Origin: Dehalococcoidia bacterium | Lineage (GTDB): Bacteria; Chloroflexota; Dehalococcoidia; Lucifugimonadales; Lucifugimonadaceae | Reading direction: 5' to 3' | Assembly (NCBI GenBank): GCA_022819585.1 | Contig: JAJEGY010000029.1 | Coordinates: forward strand, 1-46,393 | DNA: 46,393 nucleotides | Shown: positions 33,006 to 42,623 of the stretch, in pieces | How positions within the stretch are numbered: position 1 is the stretch's first letter | How the letters are laid out: the number at the start of each line of letters is the position of its first letter | The notes under the pieces: model-generated | The model's database searches: none | What the model saw: the letters and a program-made list of their open reading frames with translations, nothing else | What the model was told of the DNA's origin: nothing | Made by a program: the position numbers and the translations under genes

Positions 33006-35042
33006 TCAGAGCAAGGAACGCGCGGTCTCAACCACGTTATCCACAGTGAAACCCAAGTTGGCCATCACCGTATCGCCCGGTGCCGAAGCGCCGTAGCGGT
33101 CGATTCCGATGCATGCACCATCGAACCCGGTGTAACGCTCCCAACCGATAGTGGTGCCCGCCTCTACCGAGACACGGGCGCGTACATTCCGCGGTAACAC
33201 CGACTCTCGATAATCCTCAGGTTGCTGCTGGAACAGTTCCCAAGACGGCATTGAAACGGCACGCGCAGCGACTCCATCTTCTTGGAGTTTCAACGCCGCA
33301 CCGAGAGCCAACTGCGTTTCGGAACCAGTACCGATGATGACTACATCGGGATCCGAATCAGTGTCAGCGATCACGTACGCCCCCCGTTGGACATAACCTC
33401 GGGCGAAGCTCTGAGCGCCGATCGCCGACAACTGAGGAAGATTCTGTCTGGTTAGTATGAGCGCGGTCGGTCCAGACTTGTTTTCAATAGCGATGCGCCA
33501 CGCTTCAAATGTCTCATCGGCATCCGCGGGTCGAATGACCGTGAGGTTAGGGATCATACGCAAACCCATCAACTGAGAGATAGGTTGGTGAGTGGGACCA
33601 TCCTCTCCCAACCCGATCGAGTCGTGCGTAAATATCCATATACACGGGGCGTGGGAGAGCGCGCCGACACGTATCGCGGGGCGCATGTAATCGGAGAAGA
33701 TTAGGAACGTTGCGGCGTAAGGTATTACACCACCGTGCAAAGCCATTCCGTTTGAAACCGCGCCCATTCCGTGTTCACGGACGCCGAAATGCAGATTCCG
33801 ACCTTCAAGCAGTTCGGGCGAGAATGATCCTCTACCTTCGACTTCAGTGTTGTTCGACTCCGCGAGATCAGCAGAACCACCGATCAACCGAGGGAGTTTC
33901 GGGGTGATAGCGTGCAAGGCTTCGCCGGATACAGCGCGCGTAGCGATCGGCGCGTCGATGGACCCTACGAGACGATTGAGGCCGTCGTCCCATCCTTCTG
34001 GAAGTAACCCATGAATGTCCTGATGGAGTCGTTTGGATAGTTCGGGATGCTCATCTTTGTAAGCACCGAACCGAGAGTGCCAGTCGTCCGACAATTCCTG
34101 TCCGCGTTTGACTCCAGCCTGCATGTGCTCGTAAACATCGTCAGGGATGTCGAACGGCTCATATTCCCAACCCAGTTGCGTTCTGGTCAGTGCGACTTCA
34201 TCACCGCCCATCGCTTTGCCATGTACTGCGCCGGTGCCAGCGAGATTCGGACTGCCAAATCCGATTACCGAGCGAACCGTCACGAGTGTTGGCTTGTCAG
34301 GTTCGTCGTTAGCAGCCTTGAGCGCGTTGACGATGCCTTCTGGATCATTGCCATCGACCGGTTCGACGATGTGGAATCCGTACGCCTCGTATCGCGCGGA
34401 TACATCTTCACGGAAGGCCTTGTCAGTGTCGCCCTCGATGGAGATTTGATTGTCGTCATAGATAACGACTAGCTTGCCGAGTTGAAGGGTGCCAGCCAGC
34501 GACGCCGCTTCCGCTGCCACGCCTTCCATCATGTCGCCGTCGGAGCAGATCGCGTAGGTCTTGTGGTTGATGATCTCGTGCCCGGGTCTGTTGAAAGTGT
34601 TAGCGAGGATCTTTTCTGCGAGCGCGAATCCCACGGCATTGCCCAAGCCTTGACCGAGCGGACCTGTGGTTGCCTCCACCCCGGCGGTGAGACCATATTC
34701 AGGGTGTCCAGGAGTTTTGCTGTCCCACTGTCGGAAATCCTTGATTTCGTCCATGGAGAGGTCGTAGCCGGTCAGGTGGAGCATCGAGTAGAGCAGCATC
34801 GATGCATGGCCTGCGGATAATACGACGCGGTCTCGGTCTACCCAGCCCGGTGTTCCTGGAGCGTGCTTCAGGACGTGCTGCCAGAGGGCGTAGGCGGTCG
34901 GAGCCAAGCCCATCGGCGCACCTGGGTGGCCGCTGTTGGCGCGCTCTACGGCGTCGATCGATAGGAATCGGATGGCGTTTATTGAGCGCCACGCTACGTC
35001 GGAATCGATGGTGGTTTGTGGGAGAGTTTGGACGTCGGACAA
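33006..35042 (-). CDS. tkt: Transketolase
   Basis: A 678-residue thiamine-diphosphate enzyme that moves two-carbon units between sugar phosphates. [21 protein letters not shown] begins the N-terminal substrate region; the ThDP motif is [16 protein letters not shown], with the closing DDNQISIEG Mg ligands; the pyrimidine domain carries [13 protein letters not shown] with the catalytic Glu. It is the first gene of the pentose phosphate cluster and lies 136 bases before rpiB, so rpiB may also have its own promoter. A perfect DnaA-box-like TTATCCACA occurs within the C-terminal coding part at 33037-33045, probably by chance. Confidence 0.97.
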   Translation of the reverse strand: MSDVQTLPQTTIDSDVAWRSINAIRFLSIDAVERANSGHPGAPMGLAPTAYALWQHVLKHAPGTPGWVDRDRVVLSAGHASMLLYSMLHLTGYDLSMDEIKDFRQWDSKTPGHPEYGLTAGVEATTGPLGQGLGNAVGFALAEKILANTFNRPGHEIINHKTYAICSDGDMMEGVAAEAASLAGTLQLGKLVVIYDDNQISIEGDTDKAFREDVSARYEAYGFHIVEPVDGNDPEGIVNALKAANDEPDKPTLVTVRSVIGFGSPNLAGTGAVHGKAMGGDEVALTRTQLGWEYEPFDIPDDVYEHMQAGVKRGQELSDDWHSRFGAYKDEHPELSKRLHQDIHGLLPEGWDDGLNRLVGSIDAPIATRAVSGEALHAITPKLPRLIGGSADLAESNNTEVEGRGSFSPELLEGRNLHFGVREHGMGAVSNGMALHGGVIPYAATFLIFSDYMRPAIRVGALSHAPCIWIFTHDSIGLGEDGPTHQPISQLMGLRMIPNLTVIRPADADETFEAWRIAIENKSGPTALILTRQNLPQLSAIGAQSFARGYVQRGAYVIADTDSDPDVVIIGTGSETQLALGAALKLQEDGVAARAVSMPSWELFQQQPEDYRESVLPRNVRARVSVEAGTTIGWERYTGFDGACIGIDRYGASAPGDTVMANLGFTVDNVVETARSLL

Positions 35043-35136
35043 GGTTAGGTCGGGGGCTCTTGGGGCGATTCGTGAACGCCGAATTGGGAGATCGGCAACC
35101 TAACAGATTCTATTCACAAGCTGTTCTGTATCTTGA

Positions 35137-36102
35137 TCAGGCCCCCGCAACATTGAGCCGCACCGAATACAGCGAAACGTCTCCGCAGATGTAGAGCGTT
35201 TTGCGGTCCTCGTCGCCGAATGTGCAGTTAGCGGTGCGTTGTTCCGGGATGAGGATTTTTCCGATCAACTCGCCTTCGGGGGTTAAGCAGTGGATGCCGT
35301 CATGCGCGCTTGTCCAGACGTTGCCTTGAACATCGCAGCGGAAGCCGTCCGCGATGCCGGGCCTGACTACGGCGAAGATGCGGAAGTTGCTCAGGGATTT
35401 GCCGTCGGAGTTGACATCGAATGCGGCGACGTTACGAGGCTCGCCACTGTCCGCGACGTAGAGGATCGACTCGTCAGGTGAGAAGGCTAAGCCATTGGGA
35501 CGGTCGAGTTCGTTGACGACAATCGAGATGTTGCCTGTATCCGGTTCCAATCGGTAGACGTAGTTGCCGTCGAGTTCAGATTCACGGGCATTGCCTTCGC
35601 GTCCGCTCAAGATGCCATAGGGTGGATCGGTGAACCAGATCGAGCCGTCGGATTTGACTACGAGATCGTTGGGGGAGTTGAGCTTCTTGCCTTCGAAACT
35701 GTCTACCAGAACATGATGTTCGCCGTCGTGTTCCAGCCTGCTGATGGCATGTCTGAGATGTTCACAGGTGACGAGACGCCCTTCATTATCGACCGAGTTG
35801 CCGTTGCTGAAGTGGCTCGGTTCGCGGAAGGTTGTGGTCTCGCCAGTTGCGGGATCGAACTTCAGCATCCGGTTGTTTGGAACATCGGAGAAGACGACGA
35901 ATCCACCTGCGCCATCTCGCACCGGCACGTAAGCAGGACCCTCGGCCCACTCTGTCCCGGTATAGTGCTTGACGATCTCGACGTCATCACCGCCGATCAA
36001 GTCGCGGAAACTGGGATGCACGATGACGGCGCCGGAACGAAGATCGTCGTCAGATCGAAAGGCTCGCCGTTCGGCCCAGGTCTTGTTTTCTGCGGAGTTC
36101 AA
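35137..36102 (-). CDS. SMP-30/gluconolactonase-family protein 1
   Basis: A 321-residue six-bladed beta-propeller of the SMP-30/gluconolactonase family, which opens sugar lactones with a single divalent metal. Metal-site residues appear in EWAEGPAYV (Glu), NSPNDLVVKSDG (Asn) and FSPDESILYVADSG (Asp). The SNGNSVDNEGRLVTCEH and SIWFTDPPYG strands are hallmarks. There is no signal peptide, so it is cytosolic. It lies 28 bases downstream of its paralogue and 94 bases upstream of tkt on the same strand, so it could be co-transcribed with the pentose phosphate genes. Confidence 0.9.
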   Translation of the reverse strand: MNSAENKTWAERRAFRSDDDLRSGAVIVHPSFRDLIGGDDVEIVKHYTGTEWAEGPAYVPVRDGAGGFVVFSDVPNNRMLKFDPATGETTTFREPSHFSNGNSVDNEGRLVTCEHLRHAISRLEHDGEHHVLVDSFEGKKLNSPNDLVVKSDGSIWFTDPPYGILSGREGNARESELDGNYVYRLEPDTGNISIVVNELDRPNGLAFSPDESILYVADSGEPRNVAAFDVNSDGKSLSNFRIFAVVRPGIADGFRCDVQGNVWTSAHDGIHCLTPEGELIGKILIPEQRTANCTFGDEDRKTLYICGDVSLYSVRLNVAGA

Positions 36103-36130
36103 TTGTTCGACCCTTCGATGCTTCGGAAAA

Positions 36131-37033
36131 CTACGCGCCTTGTGCGTTGAGGTCTATGGACCACAACGAGGATGTCGCGCCGATGAATAGCCGTTGCCGG
36201 TCGGACATTCCGAACGAGCAGTTGGCGGCCACTTCGGGGATCAGTATCTTGCCGATCATGTCGCCATCGGGGTTGAAGACTTGGATGCCATCGCCAGCAG
36301 AGACGTATAGGTTTCCGTCGGTGTCGCATCGGAAGCCGTCTGGGACGCCGGGCTCGATATCCGCGAAGACAGTGGGGTTGACGAGGGACTCGCCGCCCGG
36401 AGTGACGTCGAAACGCATGACTCGATGGTGTCGGAACTCCCCGTGCGTTCGTCCGGTGTCGCCTATGTATAGGACGGATTCGTCGGGCGAGAATGCTATT
36501 CCGTTGGGCTTGTCGAAGTCTTCGGAGACAACGGTTATATCCAACGTTTCTCCATCGACACGGAAGACGCGGTTTCTGTCCTGTTCGGGTTTGTCGCCAT
36601 GACCGAATTCGGGGTGGAGGAAACCGTAGTCTGGATCAGTGAACCAGATTGAACCGTCGGACTTGACGACAACATCGTTGGGCGAGGTGAGCTTTCCGCC
36701 CATGTAGCTTTCGGCGACAGGGATTAACGAACCATCGTGTTCGAGGCGAACGACGGTGCGACCACGGGTCAAGCAAGAGAGCACTCGACCCTCCAGATCG
36801 ACCGTATTCCCGTTGGCGCAGTCGGAGGGTTGACGGAATATGCCTAACCCTGAGGTTTCGTCCCACTTCATGATGCGGTTGTTAGGGAAATCGCTGACGA
36901 TCACGTAGTTGCGGGACGGCAACCAGCATACGCCCTCGGCAAACACGAGGTCGCTCGACAGAAGAGTCAGTTCTGGGGAGTTGCCAAGGATCTTGTTGAA
37001 TTCATCCGAGTAGATTTCGAAGGCGCTTGACAT
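36131..37033 (-). CDS. SMP-30/gluconolactonase-family protein 2
   Basis: A 300-residue paralogue of the next gene, also a six-bladed propeller. It shows FAEGVCWLP (Glu ligand), TSPNDVVVKSDGSIWFTDPDYG (Asn) and FSPDESVLYIGDTG (Asp). It shares the CANGNTVDLEGRVLSC pattern with paralogue 1 but differs in the loops that cap the active site. Both could hydrolyse sugar lactones made by the aldose-oxidising enzymes nearby, or 6-phosphogluconolactone, which has no other lactonase gene in the cluster (inferred). Confidence 0.9.
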   Translation of the reverse strand: MSSAFEIYSDEFNKILGNSPELTLLSSDLVFAEGVCWLPSRNYVIVSDFPNNRIMKWDETSGLGIFRQPSDCANGNTVDLEGRVLSCLTRGRTVVRLEHDGSLIPVAESYMGGKLTSPNDVVVKSDGSIWFTDPDYGFLHPEFGHGDKPEQDRNRVFRVDGETLDITVVSEDFDKPNGIAFSPDESVLYIGDTGRTHGEFRHHRVMRFDVTPGGESLVNPTVFADIEPGVPDGFRCDTDGNLYVSAGDGIQVFNPDGDMIGKILIPEVAANCSFGMSDRQRLFIGATSSLWSIDLNAQGA

Positions 37034-37146
37034 TCGAATCAGCTCCTAGTGGGTATAGCCGATGTTTCGGCAACATAGTTTCGCGCTGTGCGCAGTTTAT
37101 CGCATAGGCAAAACAAGCCGCGTCAGAAAGCCGGACTTCTCCGTAC

Positions 37147-37170
37147 GTCATTCCTGCGAAAGCGGGAACC
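37147..37170. repeat. REP-like palindrome, copy 3
   Basis: GTCATTCC at 37147-37154 begins a copy of the element at 20408, containing TGCGAAAGC and ending GGGAACC. It lies in the 298-base divergent gap between the SMP-30 genes and the aldehyde dehydrogenase. A similar copy is at 21738-21760. Confidence 0.6.
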
Positions 37171-37331
37171 GTATACAGAGTTGCGTAGTGAGTTTTCGGT
37201 ATGAATGGATAGAATGTGGTCACGTTCTGAAATGAAAATGAATACTGGATGGTGCTGATACGGATCTGGGCATGATCGCGAGTGGATGATGCCTGAATGA
37301 TCGCTCAACCATCCGAACGGAGAGATTGAAA

Positions 37332-38741
37332 ATGAAGATGTACGTGGCAGGAGAGTGGGTCGATAGGGACGATCGCATGGATGTGATCGATCCTTTTACG
37401 GGCGAGGCGTTTGACACGGTGCCGAGTGCGTCGGTTGAGGATGTTGTTCTGTCAGCTAAGGCGGCAGAGGATGGGCGAGCGCAGATGGCGCGGCTGACCG
37501 GGATGGATCGGTATGAGATTCTGATGCGAGCCGTTGAGTTGATCGAGGCGCGGAAAGAGGAACTCGGTCAGACGATAACTCGCGAAGAAGGCAAAGTGAT
37601 CTCTGAGGGACGCTTGGAAGTCGATCGTGCGGTCCAGACTATGACGTGGTCGGCAGAGGAGGCGAAACGTCTGCGCGGTGAGACGATTCCTTTGGATGCG
37701 TCGCCGGGCAATGCTGGCAAGTTCGGATTCACAGTTCGCGTGCCGGTAGGCATCGTTGCCGCGATCGCGCCGTTCAATTTTCCGCTCAACCTCGTCGCGC
37801 ACAAGGTGGGACCCGCGCTGGCAGCTGGTAATTCCGTGATTATCAAACCGGCATCGGACACTCCGTTGTCGGCCCTCAAACTTACAGAGATCCTGCTGGA
37901 CGCCGGCGTGCCCGACATGGCGGTGCAATGCATCACAGGTTCGGGACGGACGATCGGCGATGCTCTGGTGTCTCAACCGAACGTCCGCAAGGTCACATTC
38001 ACAGGTTCGCGCGAAGTCGGCGAACACATCACACGGATGGCCGGGTTGAAGAAGGTGACGATGGAGCTTGGTTCAAACTCGCCGTTGATCGTGATGCCGG
38101 ACGCTGACATGGACAAGGTGGCTGCGGCGACTGCCCAGAGCGGTTACGCCAACGCCGGTCAGGTCTGCATCTCTACGCAGAGGGTGATCGTCCAAGAGGC
38201 GGCGTACGGCGACTACATCGACGCGCTCAAACCGGCAGTGGAGGCGCTTTCATACGGCGACCCCAAGCAGGATGCCACCAACATGGGTCCGCTGGTGCGC
38301 GAGACAGACGCGGCACGAGTGGAGAGCTGGGTCAATGAAGCGGTTGAAGGCGGGGCACGCGTGGTTTCTGGCGGGACTCGTGATGGTGCGATCATGACGC
38401 CGACGATCTTGGCTGACGTGGATCCCGACATGCGCGTGTCGCGTGAAGAGGTGTTTGGGCCGACAGTAGCTGTTACACCGGCCTCTGACATCGACGAAGC
38501 GATTGAGCTTGCGAACGACACAAACTTCGGACTTGCGGCCGCGATCTTCACTCAGAACGTTGATCACGCGATGCGGTTCGCGTTGGAAGTAGATTCCGGC
38601 AACCTCAACATCAACTCCGGCACCCAGTTCCGTGCCGACATGATGCCGTACGGCGGGTTGAAGGACAGCGGCTTTGGCAAAGAAGGCCCGCCGTATGCGA
38701 TTGATGAGATGACGGAGTTGAAGATGGTGGTGTTTCATTGA
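37332..38741 (+). CDS. NAD(P)-dependent aldehyde dehydrogenase
   Basis: A 469-residue aldehyde dehydrogenase. The catalytic residues are N149 (APFNFPLN), E245 (TMELGSNSP) and C279 (GQVCIS), and the nucleotide-binding FTGSREVG is at 223-230. I start at ATG 37332, eight bases after GGAGAG; a TTG at 37326 is in frame. It oxidises an aldehyde to an acid, presumably a sugar aldehyde or semialdehyde of the surrounding catabolic genes; family members include lactaldehyde and succinate-semialdehyde dehydrogenases. It is divergent from the SMP-30 genes. Confidence 0.93.
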   Translation: MKMYVAGEWVDRDDRMDVIDPFTGEAFDTVPSASVEDVVLSAKAAEDGRAQMARLTGMDRYEILMRAVELIEARKEELGQTITREEGKVISEGRLEVDRAVQTMTWSAEEAKRLRGETIPLDASPGNAGKFGFTVRVPVGIVAAIAPFNFPLNLVAHKVGPALAAGNSVIIKPASDTPLSALKLTEILLDAGVPDMAVQCITGSGRTIGDALVSQPNVRKVTFTGSREVGEHITRMAGLKKVTMELGSNSPLIVMPDADMDKVAAATAQSGYANAGQVCISTQRVIVQEAAYGDYIDALKPAVEALSYGDPKQDATNMGPLVRETDAARVESWVNEAVEGGARVVSGGTRDGAIMTPTILADVDPDMRVSREEVFGPTVAVTPASDIDEAIELANDTNFGLAAAIFTQNVDHAMRFALEVDSGNLNINSGTQFRADMMPYGGLKDSGFGKEGPPYAIDEMTELKMVVFH

Positions 38742-38879
38742 GGCGTGTGGCGCTATGAACGATGGAAATTCGCGATTCCGGGCGGATGACGTCTCCAGGG
38801 TTGAGATGGCTCCGCTCAATCGGTGGAGAGTACCATTGGTAGGTGTCGGGGAGGTTGCTGAGCTTGGTGAGACTTGAAG

Positions 38880-39143
38880 ATGGTTAGATCCCAAAGCGAA
38901 ATCAAAGCGACGGTTGAGCGTGGTGAAGCGATCTATGACGCTGTCATAAAGGATCAGCTAAACGACGATCAGATGGGATTGTTCTTGGCCATCGATACGA
39001 AAACCGGTGAATACGAAGTAGGCGATTCGTCGATGGAAGTTACTGACGCATTGCATGCACGTCTGACGGATGCGGATGTCTATGTGATGCGGCATGGCAG
39101 GATGCCGACATTGACGATCGGGTTCTCGCCTCTATCTGAATGA
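38880..39143 (+). CDS. Small conserved protein paired with a protease gene
   Basis: An 87-residue acidic protein, MVRSQSEIKATVERGEAIYDAV onward, with a helical N terminus and a beta-rich C-terminal half (LFLAIDTKTGEYEVGD, ADVYVMRHG). Its stop overlaps the start of the protease-like gene by four bases (ATGA), indicating translational coupling. I do not recognise a named family. By analogy with other coupled small-protein pairs it may be the partner, substrate or regulator of the protease. ATG 38880 is preferred; a TTG two codons upstream is also possible. Confidence 0.7.
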   Translation: MVRSQSEIKATVERGEAIYDAVIKDQLNDDQMGLFLAIDTKTGEYEVGDSSMEVTDALHARLTDADVYVMRHGRMPTLTIGFSPLSE

Positions 39144-39532
39144 TGACCGAGCGCGGTCGAGTACGCCAATTTGGCGATCACTTAATAGGCACCTGCGTCA
39201 TTCATTTGGTTGGCGACAATGGTGTGCCAGCTCGAGTAGAAGTCATGGTAGATTCCGGTTTTGCTGGGCATTTGTCTCTGCAACCGAAACTGGTTGACGA
39301 GTTGCAGTTGCTGCGAATCAGGACGGAGAGGGTGTTTTTGGCGGATGGACGGACCGTCAATTGCGACATGTACCGCGTCCAAGCGCATTGGCAGGAAGAC
39401 CTTCGGACCGTGGAGGTGGCGAGTCTCAACGGGCATCCCTTGATCGGCATGGGTTTACTTCAAGGCAGCGAGTTGCGGATGATGGTTGAGGATGGTGGGG
39501 TGATCGAGGTTACTCCGTTCGGCGAGTTGTGA
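39140..39532 (+). CDS. Retropepsin-like (clan AA) aspartic protease homologue
   Basis: A 130-residue single-domain protein with the clan AA aspartic protease motif VMVDSGFAGHLSL, placing the catalytic Asp38-Ser39-Gly40 on a hairpin, and the second hydrophobic-Gly motif GHPLIGMGLLQG at about 97-108. Retropepsins work as homodimers; the length fits one subunit. Bacterial members are little studied. It is coupled to the 87-residue gene upstream. There is no signal peptide, so it should act in the cytoplasm. No viral or transposon genes surround it. Confidence 0.8.
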   Translation: MMTERGRVRQFGDHLIGTCVIHLVGDNGVPARVEVMVDSGFAGHLSLQPKLVDELQLLRIRTERVFLADGRTVNCDMYRVQAHWQEDLRTVEVASLNGHPLIGMGLLQGSELRMMVEDGGVIEVTPFGEL

Positions 39533-39599
39533 ACAGCTTGGGTTAGTATTGCTTCGACGCTCGATTCGCGCGCGTCTGAGACGAGTAAACCAACGAATT

Positions 39600-40889
39600 A
39601 TGTCTCCCAAAATATCGTTGATCGGAGCCGGTAGCGTCGTATTCGCGCGCCGACTGCTCCAAGATGTCGCTTGCACGCCGTCGCTTCGCGACTCGCACAT
39701 CTCTTTGATGGATGTTGACGAGGAACGGTTGCAGGTCATCGGTGATTTCGCGAAGAAGCTGTTCGCCGAAGTCGGGTCGAAGGCCAAGATTGAGACGACC
39801 ACCGATCGCCGAGATTCTTTGTCGGATGCGGATTACGTGTTGACGACTATCAGGGTCGGCGACACGTTCGAGCGGGACATCGATATTCCCCGAAAGTATG
39901 GGATTGATCAGGCGGTTGGGGATACGGTCGGGCCTGGAGGCGTGTTCAAGGCATTGCGGACCGTTCCGGTGCTGATCGATATGGCTCAAGATATCGATGA
40001 CGTTGCGCCGAATGCCACGCTGCTGAACTACACGAACCCGATGGCGATGGCTTGTTGGGGGATAACTTCAGAAGCGGATGTGCCGACGATTGGTCTATGC
40101 CACAGCGTTCAGCGGACGACGCAGGATTTGGCGGATTACATCGGTGCGCCGCGTGATGAGGTCTCGGCTTGGGTGGCGGGAATCAACCATCTGGCTTGGT
40201 TCATGCGGTTTGAGCGGAACGGGGAGGACGCGTATCCCGCCTTGAGAGAGGCGATGAACAATCCCGAGATCTTCGCGCTGGATACTGTTCGGTTCGAGGT
40301 GATGAAGCATTTCGGGTACTTTGTGACCGAGTCGACGCGGCACATGTCGGAATACGTCCCGTATTTCAGGACTGACGAAGCGGTTATGGACCAATTCCGC
40401 TTGAATGAGATCAGGCAGGACTTGCAGCGTCGAGTGAAGCGCGTCGATGACCATATGACGCAGTTGGAGCATGATGCGTATGGAGACGATCCGATAGGGC
40501 CGAACCGTTCGGATGAGTATGCGTGCCGGATTATGGAGGCGATGGAGACGGGCAACAAGATCGTCATCAACGGCAACGTGCCGAATGACGGTTTGGTTGA
40601 CAATTTGCCGTTCGGATCATGTGTAGAGGTGCCCATATTGATCGACGACTTGGGGTTTCATCCGATGCCGGTCGGCGAACTTCCGCCGCAGTGCGCTTCG
40701 CTTTCGCGTGCAAACGTCGCCGTGCAGGAGATGGGTGTGATCGCAGTGCTGGAGCGATCCAGAGAGGCCGCGTTCCACGCAGTCGCGCTCGACCCGTTGA
40801 CCAGTGCGATCCTCTCGTTAGAAGAGATCCGGGCGATGTTCGACGAGATGTGGGATGCTCACGGCGATGAATTGGCGGAATACAGCTAA
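39600..40889 (+). CDS. GH4-family glycosidase (alpha-galactosidase/alpha-galacturonidase-like)
   Basis: A 429-residue glycoside hydrolase of family 4, which uses NAD and a divalent metal to break glycosidic bonds by transient oxidation. The Rossmann start ISLIGAGSVVFARRLL, the VGDTFERDIDIPRKYG segment, LLNYTNPM, the metal-ligand Cys in LCHSV and the His in GINHLAW are all present. Related enzymes act on galactosides, glucosides and galacturonides; the substrate is not decided. I start at ATG 39600; the frame extends to 39549 without family similarity. It fits a sugar-acid catabolic set with the neighbouring dehydrogenases and dehydratases. Confidence 0.92.
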   Translation: MSPKISLIGAGSVVFARRLLQDVACTPSLRDSHISLMDVDEERLQVIGDFAKKLFAEVGSKAKIETTTDRRDSLSDADYVLTTIRVGDTFERDIDIPRKYGIDQAVGDTVGPGGVFKALRTVPVLIDMAQDIDDVAPNATLLNYTNPMAMACWGITSEADVPTIGLCHSVQRTTQDLADYIGAPRDEVSAWVAGINHLAWFMRFERNGEDAYPALREAMNNPEIFALDTVRFEVMKHFGYFVTESTRHMSEYVPYFRTDEAVMDQFRLNEIRQDLQRRVKRVDDHMTQLEHDAYGDDPIGPNRSDEYACRIMEAMETGNKIVINGNVPNDGLVDNLPFGSCVEVPILIDDLGFHPMPVGELPPQCASLSRANVAVQEMGVIAVLERSREAAFHAVALDPLTSAILSLEEIRAMFDEMWDAHGDELAEYS

Positions 40890-40935
40890 GTAGCACGGCT
40901 ACGCATTCACTCATTAATCACAGAAGGAAGCGTTG

Positions 40936-41934
40936 ATGAGAGCAGCCCAATCGTTTGGTGTTGACGATATTCGATTTGTCGCCGATGCGCCCGATCCTGA
41001 ACCGCTTGATACCGATGCAGTCGTAAAGACTGAGATGGCGTCGTTATGCGGGTCAGACCTGCACATGGTCGGCAAGGGGTGGCAGATGCCGGAGTATCCG
41101 GCTCCCCCGGGTCACCCGGGACATGAAGGTGTCGGCATTGTTGAAGAGCCCCCAGCGAGGTATCCGGAGGGTGAGGGGATCGATGAGTTGGAACCGGGCG
41201 ATTTGGTACTGACGGTTCCGCATATCTGGTACGCCAAGTGCTTTGCCGAGTATCAGGCTGTGGATGCGGCGCATGTTTTGAAGTTGCCTGCCGGTCCACC
41301 GGTTGAGCATGTGTTGATGACGCAACAGCTTGGGACGGTGATCTTCGCTACGCAGCGGTTGCCGGAGTCGCTGGAGGGGTCGACTTGTGCAGTGCTTGGG
41401 CAGGGGAGCGCGGGGCTGTTTTGGGATTTCGTGCTTAAGCGGCGTGGTGCATCGCGGGTTATCTCGATCGAGCCTGTGGACAGTCGGCGCGGTTTGTCGG
41501 AGAAGTATGGAGCGGATGAGACGGTGGATGTTACAGGCGAAGGGGTTAGGGACGCGGTTTATGACCTGACGGATGGCAAGGGTGCGGATATTGTGATTGA
41601 GGCGGTTGGATCGACGCCGACGTTGAGCGATGCTTTTCGGATCGTGGCGGATGAGGGTATGTGTGTGCTGTTCGGGTTGCCGGACAGTAATGATCTGCAG
41701 CCGTTCGACTACACGGAGATGTTCAAGAAACGAGCGAATGCGTATTCGATCTTAGGCGCGCAGGAGGAGCCGGGGTTGAAGACGTTCCGGCGAGCATTGT
41801 CGTGGATCGTGGAGGGGGAGATCGATATGGCGCCGATCGTCACGCATTTGATGCCGATCGAAGAGGTTTCGGAGGCGTTTGAGTTGTCGGAGTCTCGTGG
41901 GGATGGGGTGGTTAAGGTTGGGTTGACGTTTTAG
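40936..41934 (+). CDS. Zinc-type medium-chain dehydrogenase
   Basis: A 332-residue MDR-family dehydrogenase related to threonine and polyol dehydrogenases. The catalytic zinc motif is present (ASLCGSDLH; GHPGHEGVGI with His). The four-Cys structural zinc cluster is missing; the region reads HIWYAKCFAEYQAV. The Rossmann part contains AVLGQGSAGLFWDFVL. A GGAAG lies five bases upstream of ATG 40936. It probably oxidises a polyol or sugar alcohol in the local pathway. Confidence 0.88.
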   Translation: MRAAQSFGVDDIRFVADAPDPEPLDTDAVVKTEMASLCGSDLHMVGKGWQMPEYPAPPGHPGHEGVGIVEEPPARYPEGEGIDELEPGDLVLTVPHIWYAKCFAEYQAVDAAHVLKLPAGPPVEHVLMTQQLGTVIFATQRLPESLEGSTCAVLGQGSAGLFWDFVLKRRGASRVISIEPVDSRRGLSEKYGADETVDVTGEGVRDAVYDLTDGKGADIVIEAVGSTPTLSDAFRIVADEGMCVLFGLPDSNDLQPFDYTEMFKKRANAYSILGAQEEPGLKTFRRALSWIVEGEIDMAPIVTHLMPIEEVSEAFELSESRGDGVVKVGLTF

Positions 41935-41942
41935 GCCGGGGT

Positions 41943-42560
41943 TTAGTCGTAGTAGTAGCGTTGCTCGCGCCAAGGGTCTCCGTACATGTGGTAGCCGTAG
42001 GCTTCCCAGAAGCCGGGGGAGTCGGCGTCCATGAAGCGGATGCCTCGGACCCATTTGGCGGATTTCCAGAAGTAGAGGTGAGGGACGACCATTCGGATGG
42101 GGCCGCCATGGGCAGGGTCGAGGGGTGCGCCATCGAAGGTGTGGGAGAGCATGGCTTTGCCATCGACGACGTCGGAGGTTGGCAGGTTGGTGGTGTATCC
42201 GCCGTCGCTGTAGGCCATCAGGAACTCGGGGGGGTCGTCGATGCCGGCGTCGGCTAGGAAGTCGTCGATTAGGACGCCTCGCCAGTCGGTGTCGAGTTTG
42301 CTCCACTTGGTGACGCAGTGGATGTCGGTGTGGACGTCGGTCTGCGGGAGGGCCATCATCTGGTTCCAGTCCCATACGCCGAGATCTTCACCGTTATAGT
42401 CGATGCGGAAAGTCCATGTGGCGGTGTCGACCTTTGGAGTCGGGCCTGCTGAGAGGACTGGGAAGCCTCGTTCGAGGTATTGCCCCGGCGGGATTCTCCC
42501 TGCATTCTCGTCATCCTCTTGGCGTCGCCGTCCGAAGAATCCTCTGGTGATTATCCCCAT
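41943..42560 (-). CDS. Sulfite-oxidase-like molybdopterin oxidoreductase (YuiH-type)
   Basis: A 205-residue protein with the sulfite oxidase molybdopterin-binding fold in its short, cytosolic form. The Mo-coordinating cysteine is Cys82 in DIHCVTKW; LIDDFLADAGI, YTTNLP and GGPIRMVVPHLYFWKSAKWVRGI are conserved segments. There is no haem domain and no Tat signal. Substrates of the short forms are unknown. It is convergent with the dehydrogenase gene (eight-base gap) and divergent from the SDR across a spacer with a palindrome. Confidence 0.92.
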   Translation of the reverse strand: MGIITRGFFGRRRQEDDENAGRIPPGQYLERGFPVLSAGPTPKVDTATWTFRIDYNGEDLGVWDWNQMMALPQTDVHTDIHCVTKWSKLDTDWRGVLIDDFLADAGIDDPPEFLMAYSDGGYTTNLPTSDVVDGKAMLSHTFDGAPLDPAHGGPIRMVVPHLYFWKSAKWVRGIRFMDADSPGFWEAYGYHMYGDPWREQRYYYD

Positions 42561-42603
42561 CTGTTCGCTCCCGTTCTCTCAACTGTTCCCATGCCGCAAA
42601 AAC

Positions 42604-42623
42604 TGCGCATAATCTTATACGCA
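42604..42623. promoter_or_regulatory. 20-base palindrome in a divergent promoter
   Basis: TGCGCATAATCTTATACGCA is a near-perfect inverted repeat (one mismatched pair around a two-base centre) in the 129-base spacer between the sulfite-oxidase-like gene and the SDR. Size and position fit an operator for a dimeric repressor; the regulator is not in the window as far as I can tell. Confidence 0.5.

Noticed and set aside
33037-33045. A perfect DnaA-box sequence TTATCCACA
   Set aside because: A single copy within tkt coding sequence, no cluster and no dnaA or dnaN nearby; not enough to call an origin, although mentioned with the skew change.
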